NCBI RefSeq assembly: GCF_000014145.1
Contig: NC_008255.1
Coordinates: 3,488,001 to 3,552,000, forward strand
DNA length: 64,000 nt
Source of the DNA: Cytophaga hutchinsonii ATCC 33406
GTDB lineage: Bacteria > Bacteroidota > Bacteroidia > Cytophagales > Cytophagaceae
Direction of reading: 5' to 3'
The notes beneath the pieces are model-generated. The model worked only from the letters and a program-made list of their open reading frames with translations. It searched no databases and was not told the DNA's origin. Shown here piece by piece: positions 1 through 9,544 of this stretch (position 1 is its first letter; each line of letters begins with the position of its first letter). The position numbers and the translations under genes were made by a program.

Positions 1-735
1 GCAGAAAAACTTGGTATTGATACAACAAACTTATTGATCTCTCAGCCGGATAATGGTGAGCAGGCATTAGAAATTGCGGAACATTTGATCCGTTCCGGAG
101 CGATTGACATTATTGTGATTGACTCTGTTGCAGCCTTAGTACCAAAAGCAGAGATCGAAGGTGAAATGGGTGACAGTAAAATGGGTTTACAGGCACGTTT
201 AATGTCACAAGCCTTACGTAAATTAACCGGAGCGATTAACAAAACAGGCTGTTGCTGTATATTCATCAACCAGCTACGAGAAAAAATTGGTGTAATGTTC
301 GGTAACCCTGAAACTACTACAGGTGGTAACGCGTTGAAATTTTATGCATCCGTACGTTTAGATATCCGCCGTATCGGGCAGATTAAAGAAAGTGCTGACA
401 ATATTACAGGTAACCGTACAAAGGTTAAAGTAGTAAAAAATAAAATGGCGCCTCCGTTTAAAGTGATTGAGTTTGATATCATGTATGGCGAAGGAATTTC
501 TAAAATAGGTGAGATCATTGATCTTGGTGTTGAATTAGGTATCATCAACAAAGCCGGTTCATGGTTCTCTTATGAAGGCACAAAATTAGGTCAGGGAAGA
601 GATGCTGTACGTACAGTGTTCCTTGACAATCCTGAAATGCAGGATGAAATTGAATTAAAAATTCGTCAGAAAGTACAGTTAAGCGGAGTTCCCGCAGCCA
701 TGGAAGCGAAAGAGCTCGAAGAGGAAGAAGCATAA
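1..735 (+). CDS. recA: RecA recombinase, 5' end outside the window
   Basis: This is the C-terminal two thirds of RecA, the ATP-dependent strand-exchange protein of homologous recombination and the SOS coprotease. The frame is open from base 1, where the residues align with about position 100 of E. coli RecA, so the start lies upstream of the window. Visible family motifs are [33 protein letters not shown] (Walker B region), the L1 segment, [20 protein letters not shown] and the L2 segment [17 protein letters not shown]. The C-terminal tail is short and acidic (KELEEEEA). A strong terminator follows about 40 bases after the stop. Identification is certain; only the N-terminus is missing. Confidence 0.98.
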   Translation, partial: AEKLGIDTTNLLISQPDNGEQALEIAEHLIRSGAIDIIVIDSVAALVPKAEIEGEMGDSKMGLQARLMSQALRKLTGAINKTGCCCIFINQLREKIGVMFGNPETTTGGNALKFYASVRLDIRRIGQIKESADNITGNRTKVKVVKNKMAPPFKVIEFDIMYGEGISKIGEIIDLGVELGIINKAGSWFSYEGTKLGQGRDAVRTVFLDNPEMQDEIELKIRQKVQLSGVPAAMEAKELEEEEA

Positions 736-774
736 TCTTCCCCTGCGAATTCTACCGCAGGAATTTCTCATGGC

Positions 775-815
775 AAAAGGCATCTTGTTCAGGAATGAAC
801 AGATGCCTTTTTTTT
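775..815 (+). terminator. Rho-independent terminator of recA
   Basis: The arms AAAAGGCATCT (775-785) and AGATGCCTTTT (801-811) pair perfectly, with an inner GTTC/GAAC extension, and are followed by a T-run. A second smaller hairpin (CCTGCG...CGCAGG, 742-761) precedes it. Confidence 0.9.
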
Positions 816-849
816 ATTGTCTGTTAATATATTATCTTAAGATTATATA

Positions 850-2397
850 TTGTATCCAACTATTTGTTTTATCTTAATATCACTTTTAGTTTTTCTTTTT
901 TTAAAAATGAGTATGAACAAACAACAGCTTTTTTTAGACAAAACCAGTACAGCTTTTAAAATTCTTGAATTATCCAGCGAAGCCTATGTATTAACAGATG
1001 CACTTAGCAATATCATTCTGGATTGCAGTACAAAGTTGTGCAGCCTTTCTGAATCTACGATGGAAAATATTATCGGGCAACCGCTTCATAGTCTTTTTGA
1101 AGTAGATTCCAAGGAAGAATTCAGCACCATATTAGGTGGTTATCTTCAGTATAAAAAAGAAAAATACGCCCAGCAGCTTCCGTTAAAAAAGAATGATGGC
1201 ACCTGCATTTCAACAATAGTAACAGCTTATCAGGGTGACCATGTTACTGTAAGCGAAGACATAAATTGTTTTTTCATCCGGGAAGCCATTGACAACAAAC
1301 TCGAAGAAGATGTATTAGAGATTAAAAAAATGTTTCAGAATGTGTTGGATACAATTCCTACCCGTATTTTCTGGAAAGATACCAATCTGAATTATTTGGG
1401 ATGCAACAATAAATTTGCCCAGGATGCCGGTATTAAATCGGGTGAACGGATTTTTGGCAAAACGGATTATGATTTAGCCTGGAAAAAAGAAGAGGCTGAT
1501 TTTTTTCGCTTTATTGACAAGCGTGTTATTGAAAGCGGACAGGCTGAACTCGATATTATAGAACCTCAATTAAACGCCGACGGTACAGAAACCTGGCTCG
1601 AAACAAATAAGTCTCCCTTGTTAAATTTCAAAGGAGAAATCATTGGCGTGCTTGGAACTTATACCGACATTACTCATAGAAAAAAAGCAGAAGACACGAT
1701 TAAACAACACAGCCGGGATCTTGAAATTAAAAACAAAGAACTGGAACAGTTTGCACATATTACTTCACATGATTTGCAGGAACCGTTACGAAGCCTTTCC
1801 AGCTTTGTAGAATTATTATCTGCTGACTATAATGATGTATTGGATGAGACAGGAAAAACATATTTGAATTACATAAGCGATTCTGCAAACAGAATGCGGA
1901 ACCTTATTACAGGCTTATTAGAATATTCGCTGCTAAGCCGCGAGATAGAAAATGAAACGGTAGATTGTTCCGCTTTACTGCAGGAGATCATAAAAGACCT
2001 TGCTTATATTATTGAGGACACGCAGGCACAGATCCATATAAATGCATTGCCTGTGTTGTATTCTAAACCCACGCAATTGCGGATTGTCTTTCAAAATATT
2101 ATTCAGAATGCCATTAAGTTCAAAAAGCGTAATACGCCTCCTGTTATTTATATTTCTGTTGAAAATAAAGGTGATCTATGGCAATTTAAAATATCGGATA
2201 ATGGCATAGGCTTTAACCCTTCTTATAGCGATAAAATATTTTCGCTGTTTCAACGTTTACATAACAAAAGTGACTATGAAGGTTCAGGTATTGGCCTGGC
2301 CTATTGTAAAAAAATTATTGATTTGCTTGGCGGAGCAATATGGGCTGATTCTACAGAGGGGGCAGGCAGCACATTTTATTTCACAATAAAAAAATAA
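850..2397 (+). CDS. PAS-domain sensor histidine kinase
   Basis: This is a sensor kinase that should autophosphorylate on His and pass the phosphate to a response regulator, probably the one encoded one base downstream. From the N-terminus: a hydrophobic helix (residues 4-19, usable as a membrane anchor), a first PAS-like region (about 35-150), a second PAS/PAC domain (about 165-283, ending in the typical GVLGTYTDITHRKKAE), a HisKA domain with the phospho-His motif HITSHDLQEPLRSLSSF, and a HATPase domain with N, G1 (DNGIGF) and G2 (GSGIGLAYCKKI) boxes. The 515-residue reading starts at TTG 850; an ATG at 907 would drop the membrane helix. I prefer the longer form because the helix looks real, but the start is unsure. 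The signal sensed is unknown. Confidence 0.88.
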   Translation: MYPTICFILISLLVFLFLKMSMNKQQLFLDKTSTAFKILELSSEAYVLTDALSNIILDCSTKLCSLSESTMENIIGQPLHSLFEVDSKEEFSTILGGYLQYKKEKYAQQLPLKKNDGTCISTIVTAYQGDHVTVSEDINCFFIREAIDNKLEEDVLEIKKMFQNVLDTIPTRIFWKDTNLNYLGCNNKFAQDAGIKSGERIFGKTDYDLAWKKEEADFFRFIDKRVIESGQAELDIIEPQLNADGTETWLETNKSPLLNFKGEIIGVLGTYTDITHRKKAEDTIKQHSRDLEIKNKELEQFAHITSHDLQEPLRSLSSFVELLSADYNDVLDETGKTYLNYISDSANRMRNLITGLLEYSLLSREIENETVDCSALLQEIIKDLAYIIEDTQAQIHINALPVLYSKPTQLRIVFQNIIQNAIKFKKRNTPPVIYISVENKGDLWQFKISDNGIGFNPSYSDKIFSLFQRLHNKSDYEGSGIGLAYCKKIIDLLGGAIWADSTEGAGSTFYFTIKK

Positions 2398-2398
2398 T

Positions 2399-2806
2399 AT
2401 GACCGTGACTAAATTAAATCAGATTTTTTTGATTGACGATGATGAAGCAGTAAACTTCATCAACAAAATCATATTAACTAAAACAGCTTGCGCAAATGAA
2501 ATCATCGTATTGCAAAGCGCGCATAGGGCATTGGATATATTGTCTCAAAATGCGCAGATAGATCCTGACCGTCCGGAATTGATTTTTTTAGACATTAATA
2601 TGCCAGGCATGGATGGATGGGAATTCCTTGAAAAATACGCACAGCTTCCGCAGAATTATATAACCAACATTAAAGTCATTATGCTTACAACCTCTGTAAA
2701 CCCTGAACACAGAAAGAGAGCAGAACAATATAAAGAAGTTGCAGGCTTTCGTGTTAAACCCTTATCGATGAAAATGGCGAGTGAAATAATGGAAAGTTAT
2801 TTTTAA
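2399..2806 (+). CDS. Single-domain response regulator
   Basis: This is a 135-residue stand-alone receiver domain. It has the acidic pair IDDDE near the N-terminus, the phospho-acceptor Asp in LIFLDINMPGMDGWEFL, the switch Thr in IMLTTS and the Lys in FRVKPL. No output domain follows, so it probably acts by protein-protein contact like CheY. It starts one base after the stop of the kinase, which implies a translationally coupled pair. Convergent with the next gene. Confidence 0.9.
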   Translation: MTVTKLNQIFLIDDDEAVNFINKIILTKTACANEIIVLQSAHRALDILSQNAQIDPDRPELIFLDINMPGMDGWEFLEKYAQLPQNYITNIKVIMLTTSVNPEHRKRAEQYKEVAGFRVKPLSMKMASEIMESYF

Positions 2807-2829
2807 TTTACGCTACATCGTAGCTGCTC

Positions 2830-3414
2830 TTAATATTTCCCTATCAATTCTCCATATGCAAGGACCTTCCCTTTCATTGCGTTCATGACCTCTTGTTTTG
2901 TTGGATTTTTCAGATTAAGTGCAGAGACAGATAACGCATATACACGGAAATAATAGTTGTGCACACCAAGCGGCGGCTTTGGGCCTTTGTATTCTATTCC
3001 CTTCTTAAAATTCTGTCCTGAACTTATATTACTCTCCTGCAGTTGCCCGCTTGTCAGGCCTTTGCTTAATGCAGTATGTTCAGCAGGAATATTATATATA
3101 ACCCAATGATCTACGGTGCTTATTTTAAAAAACGGTGCAGGAGCATCATAATCTGTCATCAGCAACACAAATGATTTTGTTCCTTTCGGTATATTAGTCC
3201 ATTGTAATGCAGGAGAAAGCTCTTCTCCATCTCCTGTACATTCAACAGGGATTTTTCCGTCTGCAATAAAATCCGTTGAAGTAAGTGTAATTGTTTTTAA
3301 AAGATTGTTGTGATACTTAAACTCTTTCTTTTGCTGTGCTGCGGTCATTACCGGTTTGATTATAAGCGCAAGAATAAATAAAACAACTACCGAAATCCAA
3401 ATTTTCTTTTTCAT
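2830..3414 (-). CDS. PEBP / YbhB-YbcL family protein
   Basis: This 194-residue protein belongs to the phosphatidylethanolamine-binding (Raf kinase inhibitor-like) family; the bacterial members have no settled biochemical role. An N-terminal hydrophobic stretch (KIWISVVVLFILALIIK) should anchor or export it. The family signatures DYDAPAPFF and HWVIYNIP, the conserved PPLGVHNYYFRVYAL block and the start motif TSTDF...IPVECTGDGEELSPAL are present. It is leftward, 45 bases after the reductase-like gene, and may be co-transcribed with it. Confidence 0.88.
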   Translation of the reverse strand: MKKKIWISVVVLFILALIIKPVMTAAQQKKEFKYHNNLLKTITLTSTDFIADGKIPVECTGDGEELSPALQWTNIPKGTKSFVLLMTDYDAPAPFFKISTVDHWVIYNIPAEHTALSKGLTSGQLQESNISSGQNFKKGIEYKGPKPPLGVHNYYFRVYALSVSALNLKNPTKQEVMNAMKGKVLAYGELIGKY

Positions 3415-3459
3415 AAAGGAATGTTATGATTTTTTATGAAGCTGTGATTGTACTTTGTG

Positions 3460-4020
3460 TTATTGATTTTTAGTTGCGGGTTCATAGCGTGCAAGGATAG
3501 CGCCAGATGCATATGTTTCTGTTCGTATGCATTTCAAATCTATCCGATCCTGCATGTGTTTAAACAAGATTAGCCCTTTACCTAAAATAATTGGCTGTAT
3601 GCATAACTGGTATTCATCGATCAAACCGAATTGCGTTAACGCTACAATAAGACTGGGACTTCCGACAAGAATATTTTTCCCTGGCTGTTGCTTTAAGCGG
3701 ATAATTTCTGCTTTTAATTCACCTTTGGCAAGTGTGCTATTTTTCCAGGTAAGCCCTTTCAGTGTATGGGAGAAAACAATTTTATGTATGGTATCAATCA
3801 ATATAGCAAATTCATCAATGGCCTTAACACCTGTAGGCTCTTTTACAATTGGTGGCCAACCGCTTTCCATAAGCTGGTAGGTAACACGTCCGAAAATAGT
3901 TGTATCTGCCGTTTTAAAAAGATCGTTTACATGCTGGTGCATTTCTTCATCGGCAATCACTGCTGTATGATCACAGAATCCATCCAGGGTCATGTTGATG
4001 GATGCGATTAATTTTCTCAT
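3460..4020 (-). CDS. RibD C-terminal / dihydrofolate reductase-like protein
   Basis: This 186-residue protein has the RibD_C/DHFR fold, an NADPH-dependent reductase family whose small stand-alone members mostly lack a known substrate. It opens with MRKLIASINMTLDGF, contains TTIFGRVTYQLME (nucleotide-binding part), ILVGSPSLIVALTQFGLIDEY and IQPIILGKGL, all diagnostic. It should not be taken as the housekeeping folate enzyme. A short intergenic region separates it from the methyltransferase gene upstream. Confidence 0.85.
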   Translation of the reverse strand: MRKLIASINMTLDGFCDHTAVIADEEMHQHVNDLFKTADTTIFGRVTYQLMESGWPPIVKEPTGVKAIDEFAILIDTIHKIVFSHTLKGLTWKNSTLAKGELKAEIIRLKQQPGKNILVGSPSLIVALTQFGLIDEYQLCIQPIILGKGLILFKHMQDRIDLKCIRTETYASGAILARYEPATKNQ

Positions 4021-4134
4021 TATTTACTATAACTGTATTAAAAATTGATATTGCGGCTAGAAAGATACAACATCTAACGCCAGTGCATTATGTATATAAG
4101 ATAAAAAATATATCTGTAAAATCATACTCTTAAA

Positions 4135-4818
4135 TCAACGATACAAACTGCATCTTAATATGCCTTTAAAAAAATCCGCAGAATGCAGCTTTATAAAATC
4201 CTGTTTCAATACAACAGATTCAATATCGGGCAGCTGATTATTTGACAAAGAAGTAGTCCGTTTAAAAAACCAATACAACACTTTCAATCCTGCTTTTGCA
4301 CTCCATTCAATGATGCCTGTGCGTATCGGCATTGTAAAGTCTGTGATATAGAGTATACCATCTTTTTTCAGATGCTTTTTAAATTTTTTAATCAACATAG
4401 TTACATCCGCCTCTTCAAAAAGATCTAAAAAATAATTACAAACAATACTATCGTACGTGTCGAATTCAAATACATTTACCTGCTTACAAACAAATGTTAC
4501 CCGATGTGCGTCATAAGGTTTTTTTTCAGCAATACGTTTCTGTGCGAACTCAATCATTTTTTGAGAAGCGTCCACATAGGTCACCTGTATCGTTGCGTTT
4601 TGTTCCAGCAGCTTCTGTAAAAAATAACCTGTACCACCGCCCAAGATCAAACACGTAGATTGAGTTGGAATACTTGATAAAAAGGCAAGCTGACTTTTGT
4701 TGATTTGATCGAATGATGCAATTCCAGCTATTATATCGTAGATAAATGCAATCCGATCATAACCTGTTGCAGCTGGTACAACAGCTGTTTCTTTCAATGT
4801 ATTTCCGCCTGGTATCAT
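4135..4818 (-). CDS. Class I SAM-dependent methyltransferase
   Basis: This 227-residue protein has a Rossmann methyltransferase core: motif I is CLILGGGTGYFLQKLL, followed by the acidic end of strand 2 (VTYVDASQKMIEFAQKR), motif IV YDSIVCNYFLDLF and post-motif GILYITDFT. The substrate is unknown. The start codon overlaps the stop of the DUF1801 gene by four bases (ATGA type), so the two are translationally coupled. Confidence 0.87.
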   Translation of the reverse strand: MIPGGNTLKETAVVPAATGYDRIAFIYDIIAGIASFDQINKSQLAFLSSIPTQSTCLILGGGTGYFLQKLLEQNATIQVTYVDASQKMIEFAQKRIAEKKPYDAHRVTFVCKQVNVFEFDTYDSIVCNYFLDLFEEADVTMLIKKFKKHLKKDGILYITDFTMPIRTGIIEWSAKAGLKVLYWFFKRTTSLSNNQLPDIESVVLKQDFIKLHSADFFKGILRCSLYR

Positions 4819-5180
4819 TTAATTTTAATTTCACCTGATACATATAAGCCGATTGCCTTTTGTACAATCTGTTCAATTGTTTTAACGGGAAGATCTTTAT
4901 CTGCTTCGAATAACATGATTTTCATGCGCGAACGGTTTTCCTGAATGAGTTTCGGATGTTCAATATGTTTGCCTTCTACCATGCCTATATAAGGCATATT
5001 GTATTTTTTATGCAACCATATGTAACAAAACATTTTTCCTTTAAAACAAAAAAATGGCATGCCATACTTCCATTCTGCTGTGATCTCTTCATGCTGTGAA
5101 AGTATAATACTCCGCAACGCCAGCATACAGCTTTTAACAGGCTCTTCCTGACGGAAATAAAAATTATCAAGTTCTTTCAT
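4815..5180 (-). CDS. DUF1801 family protein
   Basis: This 121-residue protein matches the DUF1801/YdhG fold: the pattern AEWKYGMPFFCFKGKMFCYIWLHK is what I recognise. The fold is a small alpha/beta domain with no established enzymatic role. It is coupled to the methyltransferase gene downstream, so the pair likely works together or is simply co-transcribed. Confidence 0.8.
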   Translation of the reverse strand: MKELDNFYFRQEEPVKSCMLALRSIILSQHEEITAEWKYGMPFFCFKGKMFCYIWLHKKYNMPYIGMVEGKHIEHPKLIQENRSRMKIMLFEADKDLPVKTIEQIVQKAIGLYVSGEIKIK

Positions 5181-5207
5181 ATCCGTATCTTTTTGTAAAA
5201 AATATAT

Positions 5208-5945
5208 TCAATATAAGAAATTATTTTGCTGATTATCTTTAAGCATAATACCAGATACTTGCTGCCTGCGCATTTCATGTAAGAGATATGAAATTTTTTC
5301 CACGGCTTGTTCATAGCTCAATCCTGCAGGCTGAATATTAGAAACACAATTTCTTTTTTCATCCGTATTGCCGCTTTGCGGCATATAGGTGATATATGCA
5401 CCCAAGCTTGTTGGTGCGCTTAAACCCGGACGTTCTCCTAATAAAATCAATGATATTCGTGCGTTCAGTGCTTCACCAACGGGATCAGATAATCCAACCC
5501 TACCTTGTTCTGCAAGCACTACCGGAGCAATGTTCCAGAACGATAAATTTTTCAATAAGATTGTTAGAAAAGGAATGGCATGCAGATTCACAGCATCTGC
5601 GGATAAACCGTCGGCAAAGATGATACACAAATCTGTTTTCTCAATATGCAATGCTTCTAATTGCTGTCTGCTTTGCTCATGCAGCAATCTACCCTTGTGC
5701 GGATGTCTTATATAATCCAACCGATCTGCGGCGTGGCTTTTCACCTGTTGCACGTTCAGTCCCAGATCAAAAAGTTTTTCCTGTAACAACTCCATGTTTA
5801 CTTCAGACTGAACGGCATCCCGTGCTATGGCATGTGCCATCCGGAACTTCAATACTTCAGAAGTAGGCAACGCATTCCCTGCACGGCCTATAGCTATACG
5901 TGCATGTGTAAACTTCCGTAATTCCTTCCAGTAATCTTCTTCCAT
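5208..5945 (-). CDS. eutC: Ethanolamine ammonia-lyase small subunit
   Basis: EutC is the small subunit of the adenosylcobalamin-dependent enzyme that splits ethanolamine to acetaldehyde and ammonia. The core is clear: ARIAIGRAGNALPT, RMAHAIARDAV, LCIIFADGLSADAV, VALAEQGRV-like VVLAEQGRVGLSDPVGE and LGERPGLSAPTSLGAY. At 245 residues it is shorter than the enterobacterial protein (about 295), lacking the N-terminal extension. It lies 30 bases after eutB. No microcompartment, EutA reactivase or transporter gene is nearby, so the pair would act as a soluble catabolic enzyme. Confidence 0.95.
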   Translation of the reverse strand: MEEDYWKELRKFTHARIAIGRAGNALPTSEVLKFRMAHAIARDAVQSEVNMELLQEKLFDLGLNVQQVKSHAADRLDYIRHPHKGRLLHEQSRQQLEALHIEKTDLCIIFADGLSADAVNLHAIPFLTILLKNLSFWNIAPVVLAEQGRVGLSDPVGEALNARISLILLGERPGLSAPTSLGAYITYMPQSGNTDEKRNCVSNIQPAGLSYEQAVEKISYLLHEMRRQQVSGIMLKDNQQNNFLY

Positions 5946-5975
5946 AAGGTTATCCGGTTAGTCCATTTAAATCAT

Positions 5976-7331
5976 CTAACCGCAGTATATTCTGTGAACC
6001 GTAATTTCATGTTGCGTATTCATGATGCCCATTTTCAATAACCATTCTTCAAACTCGGGTGCAGGTTTTACGTTCAGTAGTTTTCGGATATACAATGCAT
6101 CGTGAAAAGAAGTGCTTTGATAGTTCAGCATAATATCATCTGAGCCGGGTACTCCCATAATAAAATTACAGCCTGCTACACCTAACAACGTTAATAATGC
6201 ATCCATATCATCCTGATCCGCATCTGCATGATTGGTATAACAGATATCGCAGCCCATAGGAAGCCCCATCAGTTTGCCGCAAAAATGATCTTCGAGTCCT
6301 GCGCGTATAATTTGTTTTCCATCAAACAAATATTCAGGGCCAATAAAACCCACCACTGTATTCACCAGAAGCGGATTGAACGCACGGGCAACTGCATATG
6401 CACGTGCTTCCAGCGTTTGCTGATCAATGCCGTAATGCGCATTCGCAGAAAGTGAACTGCCCTGCCCCGTTTCAAAATACATAACGTTATTACCTATCGT
6501 TCCTCTCCCCAGCGATAACGCCGCTTCGTAACCTTCCTGCAGCAGCGAAAGATTTATACCAAAACTGCTGTTTGTTTTTTCTGTTCCTCCGATAGATTGA
6601 AAAACCAGGTCAACGGGCGCACCCTGTTCAATAGCAAGAATGGTATTTGTAATGTGACTGAGGATACACGATTGTGTAGGAATAGCATATTGCTCTCGTA
6701 CAGCATCGATCAGTTTCAGCAATTGAACCTGAGTGGATATATGATCTGTTGCCGGATTGATGCCAATAACCGCGTCTCCGCTCCCATAAAATAATCCATC
6801 CAGGACAGAAGCCATGATCGCTTTTAAATCGTCTGTTGGATGATTGGGCTGCAGCCTTGTAGACATACAACCTTTAACACCAATCGTATTTCTAAAGCGT
6901 GTAATGATCTCACATTTCGAGCTGACCAGAATCAGGTCCTGTACATTCATTATTTTGGAAACAGCTGCTGCCATTTCCGGCGTAATTGCTTTTTGCAATG
7001 CTGTTAACTGAGACGTGTGTGTATTGTTGCTCAACAAAAAATTTCTAAAATCACCTACGGTAAGATGTGCAATAGCTGTAAATGCGGTGTGTTCATGCGT
7101 ATCAAAGATCAATCGTGTTACTTCATCACTTTCGTAAGGAATTAATGGTTCTTGTAAAAAAGTAGTGAGTGGAAGATCTGCCAACGCCATTTGTGCCGCG
7201 ATCCGTTCCTGATAAGAACCCGCTGCAATACCTGCCAGTTGATCACCTGATCGCAGCGGACTTGCCTTTGCCATCAATTCGGTTAAGCTGTCAAACGTAA
7301 AAACATGTTGTGATACGGTATGCTTATACAT
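5976..7331 (-). CDS. eutB: Ethanolamine ammonia-lyase large subunit
   Basis: EutB is the catalytic TIM-barrel subunit that binds ethanolamine and, with EutC, adenosylcobalamin. Recognisable blocks are TRFRNTIGVKGCMSTRLQPN, GLFYGSGDAVIGINPATD, FQSIGGTEKTNSSFG, MYFETGQGSSLSANAHYG and GLPMGCDICYTNHADADQ. I start it at the ATG at 7331, giving 451 residues, the usual family length; an upstream in-frame ATG at 7415 would add 28 atypical residues. It heads the eutBC pair. Confidence 0.95.
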   Translation of the reverse strand: MYKHTVSQHVFTFDSLTELMAKASPLRSGDQLAGIAAGSYQERIAAQMALADLPLTTFLQEPLIPYESDEVTRLIFDTHEHTAFTAIAHLTVGDFRNFLLSNNTHTSQLTALQKAITPEMAAAVSKIMNVQDLILVSSKCEIITRFRNTIGVKGCMSTRLQPNHPTDDLKAIMASVLDGLFYGSGDAVIGINPATDHISTQVQLLKLIDAVREQYAIPTQSCILSHITNTILAIEQGAPVDLVFQSIGGTEKTNSSFGINLSLLQEGYEAALSLGRGTIGNNVMYFETGQGSSLSANAHYGIDQQTLEARAYAVARAFNPLLVNTVVGFIGPEYLFDGKQIIRAGLEDHFCGKLMGLPMGCDICYTNHADADQDDMDALLTLLGVAGCNFIMGVPGSDDIMLNYQSTSFHDALYIRKLLNVKPAPEFEEWLLKMGIMNTQHEITVHRIYCG

Positions 7332-7608
7332 AATAGTTCTTTGATAAAACGGTTTTGTATCTACTACCTTATTAAATATGAATGGTTTAGAGCATATAAG
7401 CAAATCCAAGTGCATTAAATTATTGTTGTTTCATGTAGAACACCTGTTTTTTTATTATCCGGAACAGGCTGAATGTGATTGTTTTGATTCAGTACGATGC
7501 ATTTGAATTGTAATTAATTTCAGTTTTTATCTGTTTCAAAAATCCAGTTGAAGATCTGCACTCGTATCTAGTCTATACAAATTTTAGAAACACTAACCTT
7601 TTACAATT

Positions 7609-8178
7609 ATGAAATCGATGAATTTAAAATCACTTGCATCTGCTGTTCTTTTTTCAGCTATTGTTTTTTCTTCACACGCGCAAACCATGGATAACACGGT
7701 GATGGTGGGTGGAGAGTCTATGTATCCGACAAAAAATATTGTTGAGAATGCAGTTAATTCAAAAAAACATACTACGTTGGTAGCAGCCGTAAAAGCAGCT
7801 GGCCTTGTGGAAACATTACAATCCAAAGGACCTTTCACCGTATTCGCTCCTGTTAATGATGCGTTTGAAAACTTGCCTGAAGGAACAGTTGAAACATTGT
7901 TAAAGCCTGAGAATAAAGCGACACTTACGAAAGTATTAACGTACCATGTTGTAAGCGGAACGTATGACTACGCTGCTATGGATAAATTAATTACAGCAGG
8001 CAAAGGCAAAGCAACATTAAAAACGGTTAGCGGCGGTACGCTTACGATTATGAAAAACGGTGCACATAACATTGTTGTTAAAGATGAATCAGGCAATGTG
8101 GCAACGATCTCTACATACGATGTGAATCAATCCAATGGAGTTATTCATGTTATTGATTCCGTATTAATGCCTAAGTAA
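7609..8178 (+). CDS. Secreted fasciclin (FAS1) domain protein
   Basis: This 189-residue protein begins with a signal peptide (LKSLASAVLFSAIVFSSHAQ, cleavage probably after Ala-Gln) and then one FAS1 domain, an adhesion-type module. The domain is shown by LVAAVKAAGLVETLQSKGPF, TVFAPVNDAFENLP, LTYHVVSGTYD and the end motif GVIHVIDSVLMP. It should be periplasmic or surface exposed. It is monocistronic, closed by its own terminator. Confidence 0.92.
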   Translation: MKSMNLKSLASAVLFSAIVFSSHAQTMDNTVMVGGESMYPTKNIVENAVNSKKHTTLVAAVKAAGLVETLQSKGPFTVFAPVNDAFENLPEGTVETLLKPENKATLTKVLTYHVVSGTYDYAAMDKLITAGKGKATLKTVSGGTLTIMKNGAHNIVVKDESGNVATISTYDVNQSNGVIHVIDSVLMPK

Positions 8179-8201
8179 GACTTCTTTAGTTTTTGATAGT
8201 A

Positions 8202-8230
8202 AAAAAGCAGCCGGTTAAAGGCTGCTTTTT
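8202..8230 (+). terminator. Terminator after the fasciclin gene
   Basis: Arms AAAAAGCAGCC and GGCTGCTTTTT pair perfectly around a seven-base loop and end in a T-run. Confidence 0.88.
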
Positions 8231-8369
8231 ACTATTTTAAGAGTTTTTTTTTAATTTTTCATCTTTTAGAATGACCGGTTTCCATTCCACTATGTTGCCA
8301 AACCATTCTCAATTTCAAATACTTAATAACACATTTGGCCATTTAGCACTTTTTCCTGCAAAAAAGCGT

Positions 8370-8377
8370 TATCTTTG
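8370..8377 (+). promoter_or_regulatory. Bacteroidota-type -7 box (TATCTTTG) of queA
   Basis: TATCTTTG fits the TAnnTTTG -7 element of the main Bacteroidota sigma factor and lies 40 bases before the queA start. A good TTTG -33 element at the normal distance was not seen; only a T-rich tract is there. Confidence 0.55.
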
Positions 8378-8417
8378 CATCTTCAATTACACTCTAAATT
8401 TAATACCGTAATATTAA

Positions 8418-9464
8418 ATGAAATTATCTGAATTTAAATTTGCCCTTCCGGCAGAACTCGTTGCACAACACCCCGCTGCAAACAGAGACGAAGCAAAAAT
8501 GATGGTTATTAATCGCGCTACAGGCACCATCGAACACAAAATTTTCAAAGACATTATCAATTATTTCGACGAAGGTGATATCATGGTTATGAACAATACC
8601 AAGGTATTTCCAGCGCGTTTATATGGTAACAAAGAAAAAACAGGCGCTAAGATTGAAGTATTTCTTTTACGCGAACTGAATGCTGAACTACATCTTTGGG
8701 ATGTATTGGTTGATCCGGCGCGTAAGATACGTGTAGGAAATAAATTATACTTTGGCGAAAGCGACCTGGTGGCTGAGGTTGTAGATAACACAACTTCCAG
8801 AGGCCGTACGATCCGTTTCTTATTTGACGGTAATTCGGAAGACTTTTCAAAAATCATTGAAACGATTGGCGAAACGCCTCTTCCGCGTTATATCAAACGT
8901 CCGATTGAAGAAGCAGATAAAGACCGTTACCAGACAATCTTTGCTGAGAACAAAGGTGCGGTAGCTGCTCCAACAGCCGGCTTGCACTTTACAAAGCAGG
9001 TAATGAAGCGTATGGAAATCAAAGGTGTAAACTTTGCTCCATTAACATTACATGTGGGCTTAGGTTCTTTTAGAACGGTAGACGTTGAAGATCTTACGAA
9101 ACATAAAATGGATTCGGAAAACTTTATCATTGAAAGCACAACAGCCGACGTGGTAAATAAAGCACTGGATAATAAAAAACGCGTATGTGCCATTGGTACA
9201 ACAAGTATGCGTGCGTTAGAATCTTCTGTTTCAGCAAACAACCGTTTGAAACAAAATGCAGGATGGACAGATCGTTTTATCTTCCCGCCATATGATTTTA
9301 AAATCGCAAACTGTATGCTTACAAATTTCCATATGCCGGAATCTACGCTATATATGATGGCATGTGCATTTGGCGGATATGAGTTAATGACAAAAGCATA
9401 TAAAACCGCTATAAAAGAGAAATATAATTTCTTAAGTTACGGAGACGTAATGCTCATCATCTGA
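8418..9464 (+). CDS. queA: S-adenosylmethionine:tRNA ribosyltransferase-isomerase
   Basis: QueA transfers and isomerises the ribosyl part of SAM onto 7-aminomethyl-deazaguanine in tRNA, the penultimate step of queuosine synthesis. The 348-residue protein shows the family blocks [69 protein letters not shown] and [13 protein letters not shown]. Full length and intact. An IS element sits 9 bases after the stop and separates the gene from what looks like its original terminator. Confidence 0.97.
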   Translation: MKLSEFKFALPAELVAQHPAANRDEAKMMVINRATGTIEHKIFKDIINYFDEGDIMVMNNTKVFPARLYGNKEKTGAKIEVFLLRELNAELHLWDVLVDPARKIRVGNKLYFGESDLVAEVVDNTTSRGRTIRFLFDGNSEDFSKIIETIGETPLPRYIKRPIEEADKDRYQTIFAENKGAVAAPTAGLHFTKQVMKRMEIKGVNFAPLTLHVGLGSFRTVDVEDLTKHKMDSENFIIESTTADVVNKALDNKKRVCAIGTTSMRALESSVSANNRLKQNAGWTDRFIFPPYDFKIANCMLTNFHMPESTLYMMACAFGGYELMTKAYKTAIKEKYNFLSYGDVMLII

Positions 9465-9544
9465 TAGAATACTTGAATCGTCCTGAAATAGGTTGACAGA
9501 TTTTAATACTAATCCCAGTTATCAAAAGTAACTGGGATTTTTGT

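Noticed and set aside
3460-4020. The reductase-like gene as folA (dihydrofolate reductase)
   Set aside because: The pattern is that of the RibD_C-like subgroup, with a different active-site start (NMTLDGF); the housekeeping enzyme is not supported.
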